Shown one piece after another: positions 19,910 to 27,204 of a DNA stretch of 52,500 nucleotides (position 1 is the stretch's first letter; every line of letters begins with the position of its first letter). This stretch comes from Planctomycetota bacterium (lineage in GTDB: Bacteria; Planctomycetota; J058; JAJDCQ01). The DNA is taken from contig JAJDCQ010000188.1 in assembly GCA_029260755.1 (NCBI GenBank), positions 1-52,500 on the forward strand, given 5' to 3'. Below the pieces are notes generated by a model. The model was not told where the DNA came from. It made no database searches and worked only from the letters and a program-made list of their open reading frames with translations. A program made the position numbers and the translations under genes.

Positions 19910-19915
19910 ATTGTA
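19910..19915 (-). promoter_or_regulatory. -10 element implying a leaderless transcript of the giant regulator
   Basis: TACAAT on the minus strand ends 10 bp before the ATG at 19899. Initiation about 7 nt downstream would fall within 3-4 nt of the start codon. No good -35 is visible at 16-18 bp, and no Shine-Dalgarno sequence is present. Confidence 0.35.
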
Positions 19916-19970
19916 GCGGATGCGGAGGGCCGCGTCTCCGCGTATCATCGCGTAGGAAGGAGACCGTCTC

Positions 19971-21035
19971 ATGGGCGCACGACTCCCGGCGGTCATCGGC
20001 GCGGTGCTCGCCACGACCGGCCTGCTCATCGGGGCGCCCCTCCGGGCCGCCGCCGACGATGACGACGACGCCGTCCTCGACTGGGTCGGCTCGCTCGGCT
20101 TCCCGGACCTCGAAGGCGCACGCTTCGGCAAGGCGCGCGACGCGACGGGCGTGGTTCACGGATTCGTCATCCGCGAAGACGAGGCAGGCGTCCGGCTGAT
20201 CCTCTTCACCCACGACGCGAGGATCACGTCGGTCCCGGCGGCCAGCTTCGAGCCGAAGAGCCTCGGCGCGACCGCCCGGGCGTTCGCGGCCGAGACGGCC
20301 GACGCCGATCCGCTCGATGCGTCGACCTATCCGAGGCTCGATGTCGATCCCGTTCGAAGGCTCGGGCCGAGAGGCGAGGCCACGCTCCTCGCCTGGGCGT
20401 GCCGGGCGCGGGGTGAGGAGGCGGTCGCGGGCGAGCTCCTCGCGGCCGCCCGCCGACTGCGCAACGTGATCTGCCGCGGAGGCGCGTGCCCGACCGGAGG
20501 CGGGGTTCCTCGTGACTTCCTGACGGCCGTTCACGTGGACTTCGCCTACGCCTCCCTGTGGCGACTCGTGATCGCCTTCGGCGATCGGTCGATCGCTCGA
20601 GTGGATCTCCTGGAGCGGCTTCGTCGTCACGCAAAGCGCTACCCCAAGGACATCTTCGGCTACGTCGGCGAAGGACTCATCGAGAGCCTCGAGACCATGG
20701 TGAAGGAGGACGAGGAGCGAGCCAGGGCGCCGAAGGCGCTCGGGTCCCTCGCTGGCGACGCGCTCGTCAGCGAGCTGATCGAACGGCTGCGCGATCAAGG
20801 CGGGAAGCCGACGGGACGAGGTGACTTCGACATCTTCGCCGACGCTGACGGCGCGGCGAACCGGCTCGTCGACCTCGGGACGACGGCGCTGCCGATGCTC
20901 GAGAGGGCGAAGGACGACGAGCGGCTGACGAGGGCGGTCGCGTTCTACGAAGCCGAGATCTTCAGTCATCGCGTCCTTCGGATCGGCGACTGCGCGAAGG
21001 CGATCGCCGAGAGGATCCGGTCGTCGGGAAGCTGA
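19971..21035 (+). CDS. Secreted protein of unknown function
   Basis: A 354-residue protein with an N-terminal signal peptide of about 28 residues (hydrophobic core around AVLATTGLLIG, likely cleavage after a small-residue A-A motif), then an acidic Asp run. No domain was recognised. The mature part is largely helical and has cysteines in an ICRGGACP segment (about residues 165-172). GGAAGGAGA lies 6-8 nt before the ATG. It is divergent from the giant sigma54-type regulator, with only 71 bp between start codons, so the two may share regulation. The function is not known. Confidence 0.85.
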   Translation: MGARLPAVIGAVLATTGLLIGAPLRAAADDDDDAVLDWVGSLGFPDLEGARFGKARDATGVVHGFVIREDEAGVRLILFTHDARITSVPAASFEPKSLGATARAFAAETADADPLDASTYPRLDVDPVRRLGPRGEATLLAWACRARGEEAVAGELLAAARRLRNVICRGGACPTGGGVPRDFLTAVHVDFAYASLWRLVIAFGDRSIARVDLLERLRRHAKRYPKDIFGYVGEGLIESLETMVKEDEERARAPKALGSLAGDALVSELIERLRDQGGKPTGRGDFDIFADADGAANRLVDLGTTALPMLERAKDDERLTRAVAFYEAEIFSHRVLRIGDCAKAIAERIRSSGS

Positions 21036-21319
21036 GGCTCGCGCCGCCCGATGCTCGGAACACGTGAACTCGGCGCCGAGACGATCGGTGCATCGACTCG
21101 TCTCGTCACGAGTCGAGATCCGCGCCGTTCGACGCACGGAGACCCTCCCTGCGCTCGTTACGTCACTCATCCGAACCGAACCACGGCGTCCGTGTCCGAG
21201 CGTCTCCGTCAACGCCCGCTGATCTGGAAAAATGCCCGGGTAAATACCTTACTTTTTTCTGCAAACATTCGAGCCTCCCGAACGTCTATCTAACGGACGA
21301 AACCAGAGGAGGTCGATTC
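21036..21319 (+). promoter_or_regulatory. Gap with AT-rich leader of the DUF222/HNH gene
   Basis: No gene is seen in these 284 bp. The segment 21228-21290 is unusually AT-rich for this window, with TAAATA, a T6 run and TATCTA. This is probably the promoter area of the gene starting at 21320, though no single -35/-10 pair stands out. AGAGGAGG lies 6-8 nt before the ATG. Confidence 0.45.
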
Positions 21320-22561
21320 ATGACGATTCCGGACGCGGATCGAAGGCTCACCCAGGCTCGAGCTCTCGATCAGAGAATCCGCGCGGCGGCCAAGAGCCGT
21401 AACGAGCACCACGCCGAGCTCGCATTCACCCTTCTCGAGATGGATGAAGGGAAGCTGTACACGAGCCTGGGATTCGAGAGCATCTTCGCCTACTCGTACG
21501 CCGTGACGGGCGACGGGTCGGGGAAGACACGCCAGCTCCTCGCGACGGCGCGTCGACTGAGGCTTCTCCCGAGGATGCGAGAGGCCTTCGTCTCGGGGCA
21601 GATCAACTGGACGAAGGCGCGGACCGCGGCGACGGCCGCCGAGCTCGACGGCCTGGATGAGGAGTGGACCGATCTCGCCAAGTCGCTGAGCTCTCGGGAG
21701 CTCGAGGCCGAGGTGAAGTCGCAGGGCACGGGCGAGCCTCGACTCGAGAGAATGACGTTCGTTCTCGACGTGACGCCCGAGCAGCGGGCAACCGTCGAGG
21801 ACGCGATCGTCGCCGAGATGAAGCGCTCCGAGGACGTCCGGACGCGGTCGGCGGCGGTCCTTCGCATCCTCGAGCGCTCGCGGTCGCATCGCGCGGAGGG
21901 TCGAGTCGTTCATCCGCATCCGGTCGAGGCTTCACCAGGAGACGACCGCGGTGAGGAGACGCGCGAGGGGGCGAGCCGCCCGGTCGGGGCCCTCGCCCGG
22001 AGCATCGACTCGATGGTCCTCGACTCCGATGCGCCGAGCCTGCGGATCGGGGGTGGCCGATGTCGGTTCCCGACCTGCGGGAACCAAGCGTGGCTCGAGC
22101 GGCGCGACGAGGGACGAGTCGAGGTCGTCCAGGATCGGAGCGACGGCGTTCTCCTCTGCCGCGCTCACCACGGTGCGCGGCATCGCGGGGAGATCGTCGT
22201 CTCCGGCCAGGATCCGAGCTTCGTCTTCGCCCTGGCCGACGGGACCGTCGTTCAGGAGCGGCCGCGCAGACCACGTGAACGCAAACCAGATCCAGAGCGC
22301 GAGGCTGACGGTCGGCCGGAGTCGGGCGCCTCGCGTTCCGCGGTCCTCGAGACCATCCGCGCGCTCGTGGGCCTCGGGGTGGAGTCGGGGGACGCTCGCG
22401 TGAAGGCGCTGGCGGCGGCGGGAGATCTGAGCAGCGACGCGCCCGCCATCGATCTCCTTCGGCGGGCGCTACGTTCGTCGGCTTCGGTGAGGGGGGCAGG
22501 CCCGTCCGGGCGGAGCTACTCGGAGACGCCTTCGAGGAAGGTCTCCTCGAAGCAGAACTGA
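21320..22561 (+). CDS. DUF222/HNH-type protein with degenerate HNH core and RuvA-C-like tail
   Basis: A 413-residue protein of the 13E12/DUF222 kind. Residues 1-190 are the helical DUF222 region (LGFESIFAYS, then a short repeat ending TKARTAATAA). The HNH region keeps the zinc ligands C248-x4-C253 and C280-x2-H283, followed by ARHRGEIVVSG. However, the usual first histidine pair between the cysteines is replaced by a WLERRDEG segment, so nuclease activity is doubtful. Residues about 340-395 resemble the C-terminal RuvA-like helical domain (ALVGLGVESGDARVKAL) found in related proteobacterial members. The last 15 codons overlap, tail to tail, the coding sequence of the neighbouring secreted protein, so the original 3' end may have been lost. 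Related genes are usually multicopy and associated with mobile DNA. Confidence 0.85.
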   Translation: MTIPDADRRLTQARALDQRIRAAAKSRNEHHAELAFTLLEMDEGKLYTSLGFESIFAYSYAVTGDGSGKTRQLLATARRLRLLPRMREAFVSGQINWTKARTAATAAELDGLDEEWTDLAKSLSSRELEAEVKSQGTGEPRLERMTFVLDVTPEQRATVEDAIVAEMKRSEDVRTRSAAVLRILERSRSHRAEGRVVHPHPVEASPGDDRGEETREGASRPVGALARSIDSMVLDSDAPSLRIGGGRCRFPTCGNQAWLERRDEGRVEVVQDRSDGVLLCRAHHGARHRGEIVVSGQDPSFVFALADGTVVQERPRRPRERKPDPEREADGRPESGASRSAVLETIRALVGLGVESGDARVKALAAAGDLSSDAPAIDLLRRALRSSASVRGAGPSGRSYSETPSRKVSSKQN

Positions 22562-23310
22562 TACACGTCCTTGAACGCCTTGTTGAGGACGACGAGGCGC
22601 TCGACGTCGAGAACGGGCGCATCGATCTTCGTGCCGACGTGAGTCTCGAGACGCTTGCCCTCGAGCAGGCGGCCGCCCTTGGTGAGCGGCATGGTCTCTT
22701 CGGTGAGGGTGCCGAGGATGTGGATTCCCTTGCTCTTCTTCACATCGTCGCGGTCGCCAGGGACGCCGACGAGGACGAGCTCTCGCGGGTTGAGGCCGAG
22801 ATCGAAGAGGCCGCCGCCCTCGATCTGTGCGGTGCCGGGTCCCTTCCAGTCGACGTCGGTTCCGTGGTGCCACCCCAGGACGCCATGGAGCGCGCCCTGG
22901 ACACGACGTTCGCCGTCGGGGAGCGGGTCGATGGCGTAGCCCGTGGCGACGATGACGCGGGGCTTCAGAACGCCCACGGTTCGGGACGCGTCCTGGTAGT
23001 AGTCCTTCTCCGCGAAGCACCAGACCTCGCCCTCGCCGTACTGCGAGAGGAAGCGCCACTTTCCGGCGGGCACGGGCTTGTCGACCCGGATCTTCGACTC
23101 GGCGCCGACGCGGATGACGATGAACCCGTGTTCCTTGTGCTTGAAGACGCCGATCCCCGCGTCGGCATCCCAGCTCATGAGCTTGGTGCTCGTGCTCACG
23201 GGCTCGCCCTCGAGCTCATGGCTGAGAGCGGCGGTCGGGCCAGCCGCGAGCGCGGCGAACGCGACGGCGGCTGTGGCAGTGGCGGTACGGAAGGTGATCT
23301 GGTGGGTCAT
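22516..23310 (-). CDS. Secreted protein of unknown function, last gene of the sigma/anti-sigma run
   Basis: 264 residues from the ATG at 23310, preceded by GGAG about 8 nt upstream. A typical signal peptide of about 30 residues (ATATAAVAFAALAAGPTAALS) directs export. The mature protein is predicted mostly beta, with a WHHGTDVDW segment, and no family was recognised. It follows the ECF sigma and zinc anti-sigma genes on the same strand after a 240-bp gap containing an inverted repeat, so it may be a target of that sigma factor (inference). An upstream in-frame extension to 23541 is rejected because the signal peptide begins at the chosen ATG. Confidence 0.85.
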   Translation of the reverse strand: MTHQITFRTATATAAVAFAALAAGPTAALSHELEGEPVSTSTKLMSWDADAGIGVFKHKEHGFIVIRVGAESKIRVDKPVPAGKWRFLSQYGEGEVWCFAEKDYYQDASRTVGVLKPRVIVATGYAIDPLPDGERRVQGALHGVLGWHHGTDVDWKGPGTAQIEGGGLFDLGLNPRELVLVGVPGDRDDVKKSKGIHILGTLTEETMPLTKGGRLLEGKRLETHVGTKIDAPVLDVERLVVLNKAFKDVYQFCFEETFLEGVSE

Positions 23311-23503
23311 GGAACAGCTCCAGCGGGCGCCTTCGCTCGACGCGGCAATTCGACAGGTGTTGGGTTCGATTCGCGGAGCCTGTCGCCCGGATGGGTCGAC
23401 GCGGCTTTCCCCCCGCTCTCGATCGTTAGACCGAGACGGTGAGCCGAGGTTCCGGACGGATCCGGAGTGTCGCTGGGTGTTCGTCGTTAGCTGTTGCCGT
23501 GTA

Positions 23504-23538
23504 GCGCCTTGTGGTTGTGTGAGAAAACCGTAAGGCGC
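23504..23538. repeat. Inverted repeat between the anti-sigma gene and the secreted-protein gene
   Basis: GCGCCTT (23504-23510) and AAGGCGC (23532-23538) are perfect 7-bp inverted arms with a 21-nt AT-richer loop. It begins 12 nt after the anti-sigma stop codon (minus strand) and about 200 bp before the secreted-protein start. It could be an attenuating hairpin or an operator; there is no U-tract. Confidence 0.4.
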
Positions 23539-23550
23539 CAATGGGCGGGC

Positions 23551-23814
23551 TCAATCAGGTGATTCCGTTCGGGGAGGCTCCGTTTCCCTCCAGATCTGGA
23601 ACCGGCTCTGGAGCTCACGCATGACGTCCGGTGCCGGTGCGGGCTCGTCCGGGAGCTCGCCGAGCGAGGCGACGGTCGTCCGGATCTGCTCCAGCCAGGC
23701 ACGGCAGCCTGCGCAGAGACCGACGTGGAGCCTGAAGCCGAGGCGGGCCACGAAGCCGAGCTGTCCCTCGAGGTAGTCGGTCGTGCGTTCGGCGATCTCG
23801 CGACAGGTCATCAT
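23551..23814 (-). CDS. Soluble zinc-finger anti-sigma factor
   Basis: An 87-residue protein with the zinc-binding anti-sigma (ZAS/zf-HC2) signature: His30-x3-Cys34-x2-Cys37, with Cys4 as a likely further ligand. No membrane segment is present, so it should be a cytoplasmic anti-sigma factor, perhaps responding to redox or metal state. Its start overlaps the end of the sigma gene by four bases (ATGA), which indicates translational coupling and a one-to-one partnership with the ECF sigma factor. Either of the first two Met codons could be the start. Confidence 0.9.
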   Translation of the reverse strand: MMTCREIAERTTDYLEGQLGFVARLGFRLHVGLCAGCRAWLEQIRTTVASLGELPDEPAPAPDVMRELQSRFQIWRETEPPRTESPD

Positions 23815-24473
23815 CGGTCGTCCGCCCCCGGATCGCTGGGCGATTCCGGGCTCAGATACGCCTCGAGCGCGTCGCGGACCGCGACGCGTCCGCGGTGGAG
23901 GAGAACTCGCTGGTTGGCCTCGGAGACCTCCAGGATCGCGCAGGCCTCTTCGCTATCGAGTCCATCGACGTCGCGAAGCAGGACGACTGCCCGCTGTCGC
24001 TCGGGGAGCTCGTCGATCGCGGCGCGAATCCTGGCGCCGAGCTCTGCCTCGAGGACGAGCTTCTCGGGCGTGCGCTGCGCGAGCTGCCCCGACCAACGAC
24101 GGGGCGCGTCGCGCCAGTGGCCGTCGTCCAGGAACTGCGCCGGATCCATGACCGGCCCTTCCTCGCCGACGATCGCGGAGAAGTTCACGTTTCGTCCCTC
24201 GCGCACTCCTCGGCTCTTCGCGCGATTGCTCAGGATGCGGAAGAGCCACGACTTGAGGGTCCCGCGTGCCTCGTAGCGGTCGATCCCCTGGAGGACCGCG
24301 AGCCAGGTCTCTTGCGCCACCTCCTCGGCGATCGCGTGGTCACGCACGAAGACGCGCGCGAGCCGCACCAGAGCCGCGTGATAGCGCTCGACGAGCGTCG
24401 TGAACGCAGCCTCGTCGCGACGACGGAGGCCGTCGATGAGGTCTACGTCACGTTGATCGGGGTCGACCGGCAT
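23811..24473 (-). CDS. ECF-type RNA polymerase sigma factor
   Basis: 220 residues, normal for the extracytoplasmic-function class. Region 2 is clear (DEAAFTTLVERYHAALVRLA, then EVAQETWLAVLQ and GTLKSWLFRILSNRAKS). Region 4 is also clear (AAIDELPERQRAVVLLRDVDGLDSEEACAILEVSEANQRVLLHRGR). The linker of about 45 residues is on the long side. The ATG at 24473 is chosen because a TTG 48 bp upstream lies inside a consensus TTGACA -35 box and so cannot be translated from that promoter; TGGAG precedes the ATG. Coupled to the zinc anti-sigma gene by a 4-bp overlap. It lies about 150 bp after the histidine kinase gene on the same strand. Confidence 0.93.
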   Translation of the reverse strand: MPVDPDQRDVDLIDGLRRRDEAAFTTLVERYHAALVRLARVFVRDHAIAEEVAQETWLAVLQGIDRYEARGTLKSWLFRILSNRAKSRGVREGRNVNFSAIVGEEGPVMDPAQFLDDGHWRDAPRRWSGQLAQRTPEKLVLEAELGARIRAAIDELPERQRAVVLLRDVDGLDSEEACAILEVSEANQRVLLHRGRVAVRDALEAYLSPESPSDPGADDR

Positions 24474-24492
24474 CGGCGCTCCAGGACGTAGG

Positions 24493-24521
24493 GTCCTATC
24501 GCTCCAATGGATCCGTGTCAA
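24493..24521 (-). promoter_or_regulatory. Sigma70-like promoter for the ECF sigma operon
   Basis: On the minus strand a perfect TTGACA (24516-24521) and TAGGAC (24493-24498) are 17 bp apart. Predicted leader about 13 nt before the ATG at 24473. This gives the sigma/anti-sigma pair a promoter of its own within the six-gene run. Confidence 0.55.
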
Positions 24522-24622
24522 CGCCGCTTCTGGGCGAGGTCATCCCCTTCGGGCCGGCGCGCCCAGCGTCGGCCGAACACTTCCTGGTCACCCAAGGGGA
24601 TGTCCCACGAGTCGGGGGAGCG

Positions 24623-26488
24623 TTACGCGGGGCTTGGCTGCCGGAGGAAGAGGCGAAAGTGGCCACCGGGGCCGACCCTCGCCTCGAGGTCGCCGCCGAG
24701 CTCCCGCGCCCAGCGACGGGCGAGCGCGAGGCCGAGGCCGATTCCAGGCTGGTTCGGACGGGCTGCGCCTCGGACGAAGGGTTCGAAGACCGATCGAAGC
24801 GAGGCTTCGTCGAGGCCTGGCCCGCCGTCGTCGACCGCGATGCCGATCCGGCCGGGGCCGGCCGTGGCGACGGAGAGTCGGACGTGGCGCTCCTCGGCTT
24901 CCGCGGCGTACTTGCACGCGTTGTCGACGAGGTTGAAGAGGATGCGCTCGAGCGCGGCGGGGTCGGTCTCGACGGCCGCGTCTCCGCCGGTCTCGATCGT
25001 GACCTCGAGCTCGAGGTCGGCGCGTGAGCAGCGTTCTTCGAGCGCACGACGACAACGGTCGAGGAGGGCGTCGATCGTGGTCCTCTCGATCGCCGGCTGG
25101 AAGCGCTTCGCTTCGAGGCGCGAGTACTCGAGCACGTTCTGGACGAGGTGGCCGAGGCGCTCGCTCTCGGCCCGGAGCGTCGTGTAGTACTCCTGGCGTT
25201 GCTCCTCGTCGCGGACCATCCCTTCGGCCAGCATGTCGGTGTACATCTGAAACGTCGTGAGGGGCGTTCTCAGCTCGTGGGTCACCGCGCTCACGAACTC
25301 GAGTCGGCGTCGCGAGAGCCTCGCGAGCCCCGCGAGGGCGAGCCCGACCGCGATGAGGGCGATCGCGAGCAGTCCCCAGGACAGGCCGATCCCGACCAGG
25401 ACCGGCGCGGGTCCTCCGGTCGTGGCCTGGATCGGGCCAGCTTCGGGTGCGAGCTCTCCGGCGAGGAGGTCGGCCGGGACGGTCGAGAACGCCGCGTCGA
25501 GGTCGATCGGGTCGGCTCCGTGACGGGGGAGGAGGCGCGCGTCGGGGAAGATGTCGGCGACCTCGTCGCGAACGAGCCGCTCGAGCACGTCCCAGTCCAC
25601 CCAGACGCCCTGAGTCAGGAGCTGGTCGCCGGCGGCCACCCGACGCACCAGGACGAGCTGCGGACCTCCGTCGGCTCCCTCGCCTTCGGCGGGCGCTTCG
25701 AGCCAGACCGGGACGAGCGAGCTCTGCCGGAGGGCGATCGGTGTCCTTCGGTTTCCGCGTGGGTCGATCACGATCGGGTTCGCCTGCGCGTTGTTCATCA
25801 TCACGTTCTGGCCGGCGACCTGCCGGTTGAACCCTCGGCGGCGCGCCGACCATTCCTGCTGTCCGCGCGACTCGCCGATCTGGCTCGCAGCGGCGAGCTC
25901 GGGCGGCGGCTCGCCCTCCACACCGACCGCGTCGAGCAACGCCACCATGAACCCGGCGCCCCGCTCCTCGGACTCGCGCTCGAGCGACGCGACGAGCTTC
26001 GCCTCCGCCTCGCAGGCGATGAGCGTCTCGAGGGCGGCGCGGGCCCTGGCGGTCGCCTCGGTCGTCAACCCGGCCGACTCGGCGAGGTCGGCCATGTTTC
26101 CGGTCGGGACCTGCGGTGAGCTCCACGCCCCTTCGGGCGAGAGCTGGAAGTGGAGGCGAATCCAGGGGACCGGCGCGGTCAGGATCGGGGAGGGCACGAA
26201 GATCTCGTCGTCGTCGATCTCCTCCCAGAAGCGCGTGTAGGCGAGGCGCGGGCTGTAGAACGCGCGGTAGTGGAAGTGCGGTCGGGCGGCCTCGCCGGCC
26301 ACGACGGGGGCGATCAGGGACTCCGCCCTCCAGACCGCGAGGCTCACTCGCTCGTTCCGGAGCGCGTCCGCGGCGATCGCCTGTCGCTCGGCCTCGAGTG
26401 AGATGAGCGCTCCGCTGCCCCAGACGAGCGCTCCGACGATCGCGAGGGCGCCGATGGCGAAGATGAGGAACGGAGCGCGGCTCGTCAC
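24623..26488 (-). CDS. Membrane sensor histidine kinase
   Basis: 621 residues. Membrane helices lie at about 7-27 and 366-390, enclosing a large periplasmic sensor region of about 335 residues with no recognised domain. The HisKA dimerisation domain follows, with the phospho-accepting His404 in VTHELRTPL. The HATPase_c domain has the N-box LFNLVDNACKYA, G1 DDGGPGLD and G2 GIGLGLAL. No HAMP domain is obvious. Its start overlaps the response-regulator stop by four bases (ATGA), so the pair is coupled and should work as one two-component system. Confidence 0.95.
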   Translation of the reverse strand: MTSRAPFLIFAIGALAIVGALVWGSGALISLEAERQAIAADALRNERVSLAVWRAESLIAPVVAGEAARPHFHYRAFYSPRLAYTRFWEEIDDDEIFVPSPILTAPVPWIRLHFQLSPEGAWSSPQVPTGNMADLAESAGLTTEATARARAALETLIACEAEAKLVASLERESEERGAGFMVALLDAVGVEGEPPPELAAASQIGESRGQQEWSARRRGFNRQVAGQNVMMNNAQANPIVIDPRGNRRTPIALRQSSLVPVWLEAPAEGEGADGGPQLVLVRRVAAGDQLLTQGVWVDWDVLERLVRDEVADIFPDARLLPRHGADPIDLDAAFSTVPADLLAGELAPEAGPIQATTGGPAPVLVGIGLSWGLLAIALIAVGLALAGLARLSRRRLEFVSAVTHELRTPLTTFQMYTDMLAEGMVRDEEQRQEYYTTLRAESERLGHLVQNVLEYSRLEAKRFQPAIERTTIDALLDRCRRALEERCSRADLELEVTIETGGDAAVETDPAALERILFNLVDNACKYAAEAEERHVRLSVATAGPGRIGIAVDDGGPGLDEASLRSVFEPFVRGAARPNQPGIGLGLALARRWARELGGDLEARVGPGGHFRLFLRQPSPA

Positions 26489-27192
26489 TTCACCTCCACC
26501 TCGCCGAGCATGTATCCCTTTCCCCGGACGGTCACGACGAACTTCGGGGCGGTCTTGTCCTCGCCGAGCTTGTCTCGGAGTCTCGCCACGTGCATGTCGA
26601 TCGTCCGCGTCTCGAGGCGGCGCGCGTCGAGTCCCCAGACGCGCTCGAGGAGCTCGCGGCGGCTCACGGCGCGCCCGGCGTTGACGGCGAGGAACTCGAG
26701 GATCTGCGCCTCTCGGTCGGTGAGCGATCGGCGCTCTCCGTCTGCGAGGCTCACCTCGCGCCGCTCGATCGAGACGGCGCGACCGTCGTCCGCTTCGATC
26801 TGCTCGACCGCCCTCGGCCGCTCCGCGCTCCGGCGCAGGACCGCGTCCACCCTGGCGAGGAGCTCGCGGGCGCTGAACGGCTTCACGACGTAGTCGTCGG
26901 CGCCGCCCTGGAGCCCGGCCACCCGGTCGTCCTCGGAGCCCTTGGCGGTGAGGATGATGATGGGCAGCGTCGGCCGCGCCTTCCTCGTCTCGGCGAGGAT
27001 CGTCAGCCCGTCGATCTCGGGCAGCATCAGGTCGAGGAGGATGAGGTCCACCTCGGCTCCGACCGCCCGGTCGAGTCCGACGCGTCCGTCCTCGGCCTCG
27101 ATGACCTCGTAGTGGGCGAACCGCAACGCATCGACGAGCCCGCGACGGATCGCGGGCTCGTCTTCGACGACCAGGACGGTGGGGCGTTTCAT
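26485..27192 (-). CDS. OmpR/PhoB-family response regulator
   Basis: 235 residues, standard length. The receiver domain has the acidic pair D11/E12, phospho-acceptor Asp54 (LILLDLMLPE), the LTAK threonine and the VVKPFS lysine. The C-terminal winged-helix domain has the typical LTDREAQILEFLAVNAGRAV, SRRELLERVWG and RTIDMHVARLRDKL stretches, ending GKGYML. It lies 12 bp after the VIT-vWA gene and overlaps the sensor kinase. It probably binds direct repeats; GTAAC repeats 11 bp apart lie upstream of this operon at about 29697-29713 (see regulatory feature). Confidence 0.96.
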   Translation of the reverse strand: MKRPTVLVVEDEPAIRRGLVDALRFAHYEVIEAEDGRVGLDRAVGAEVDLILLDLMLPEIDGLTILAETRKARPTLPIIILTAKGSEDDRVAGLQGGADDYVVKPFSARELLARVDAVLRRSAERPRAVEQIEADDGRAVSIERREVSLADGERRSLTDREAQILEFLAVNAGRAVSRRELLERVWGLDARRLETRTIDMHVARLRDKLGEDKTAPKFVVTVRGKGYMLGEVEVK

Positions 27193-27204
27193 TGCGTCTC
27201 CATC

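Noticed and set aside
14029..20199. A 2056-codon open frame on the plus strand
   Set aside because: It is antisense to the 2077-residue regulator, whose frame shows clear kinase, GAF, AAA+ and HTH motifs; the plus frame has low-complexity Gly/Ala/Arg composition and no domain.
24474..24521. TTG start of the ECF sigma gene at 24521
   Set aside because: That TTG is part of a consensus TTGACA -35 box, so it lies upstream of the likely transcription start.
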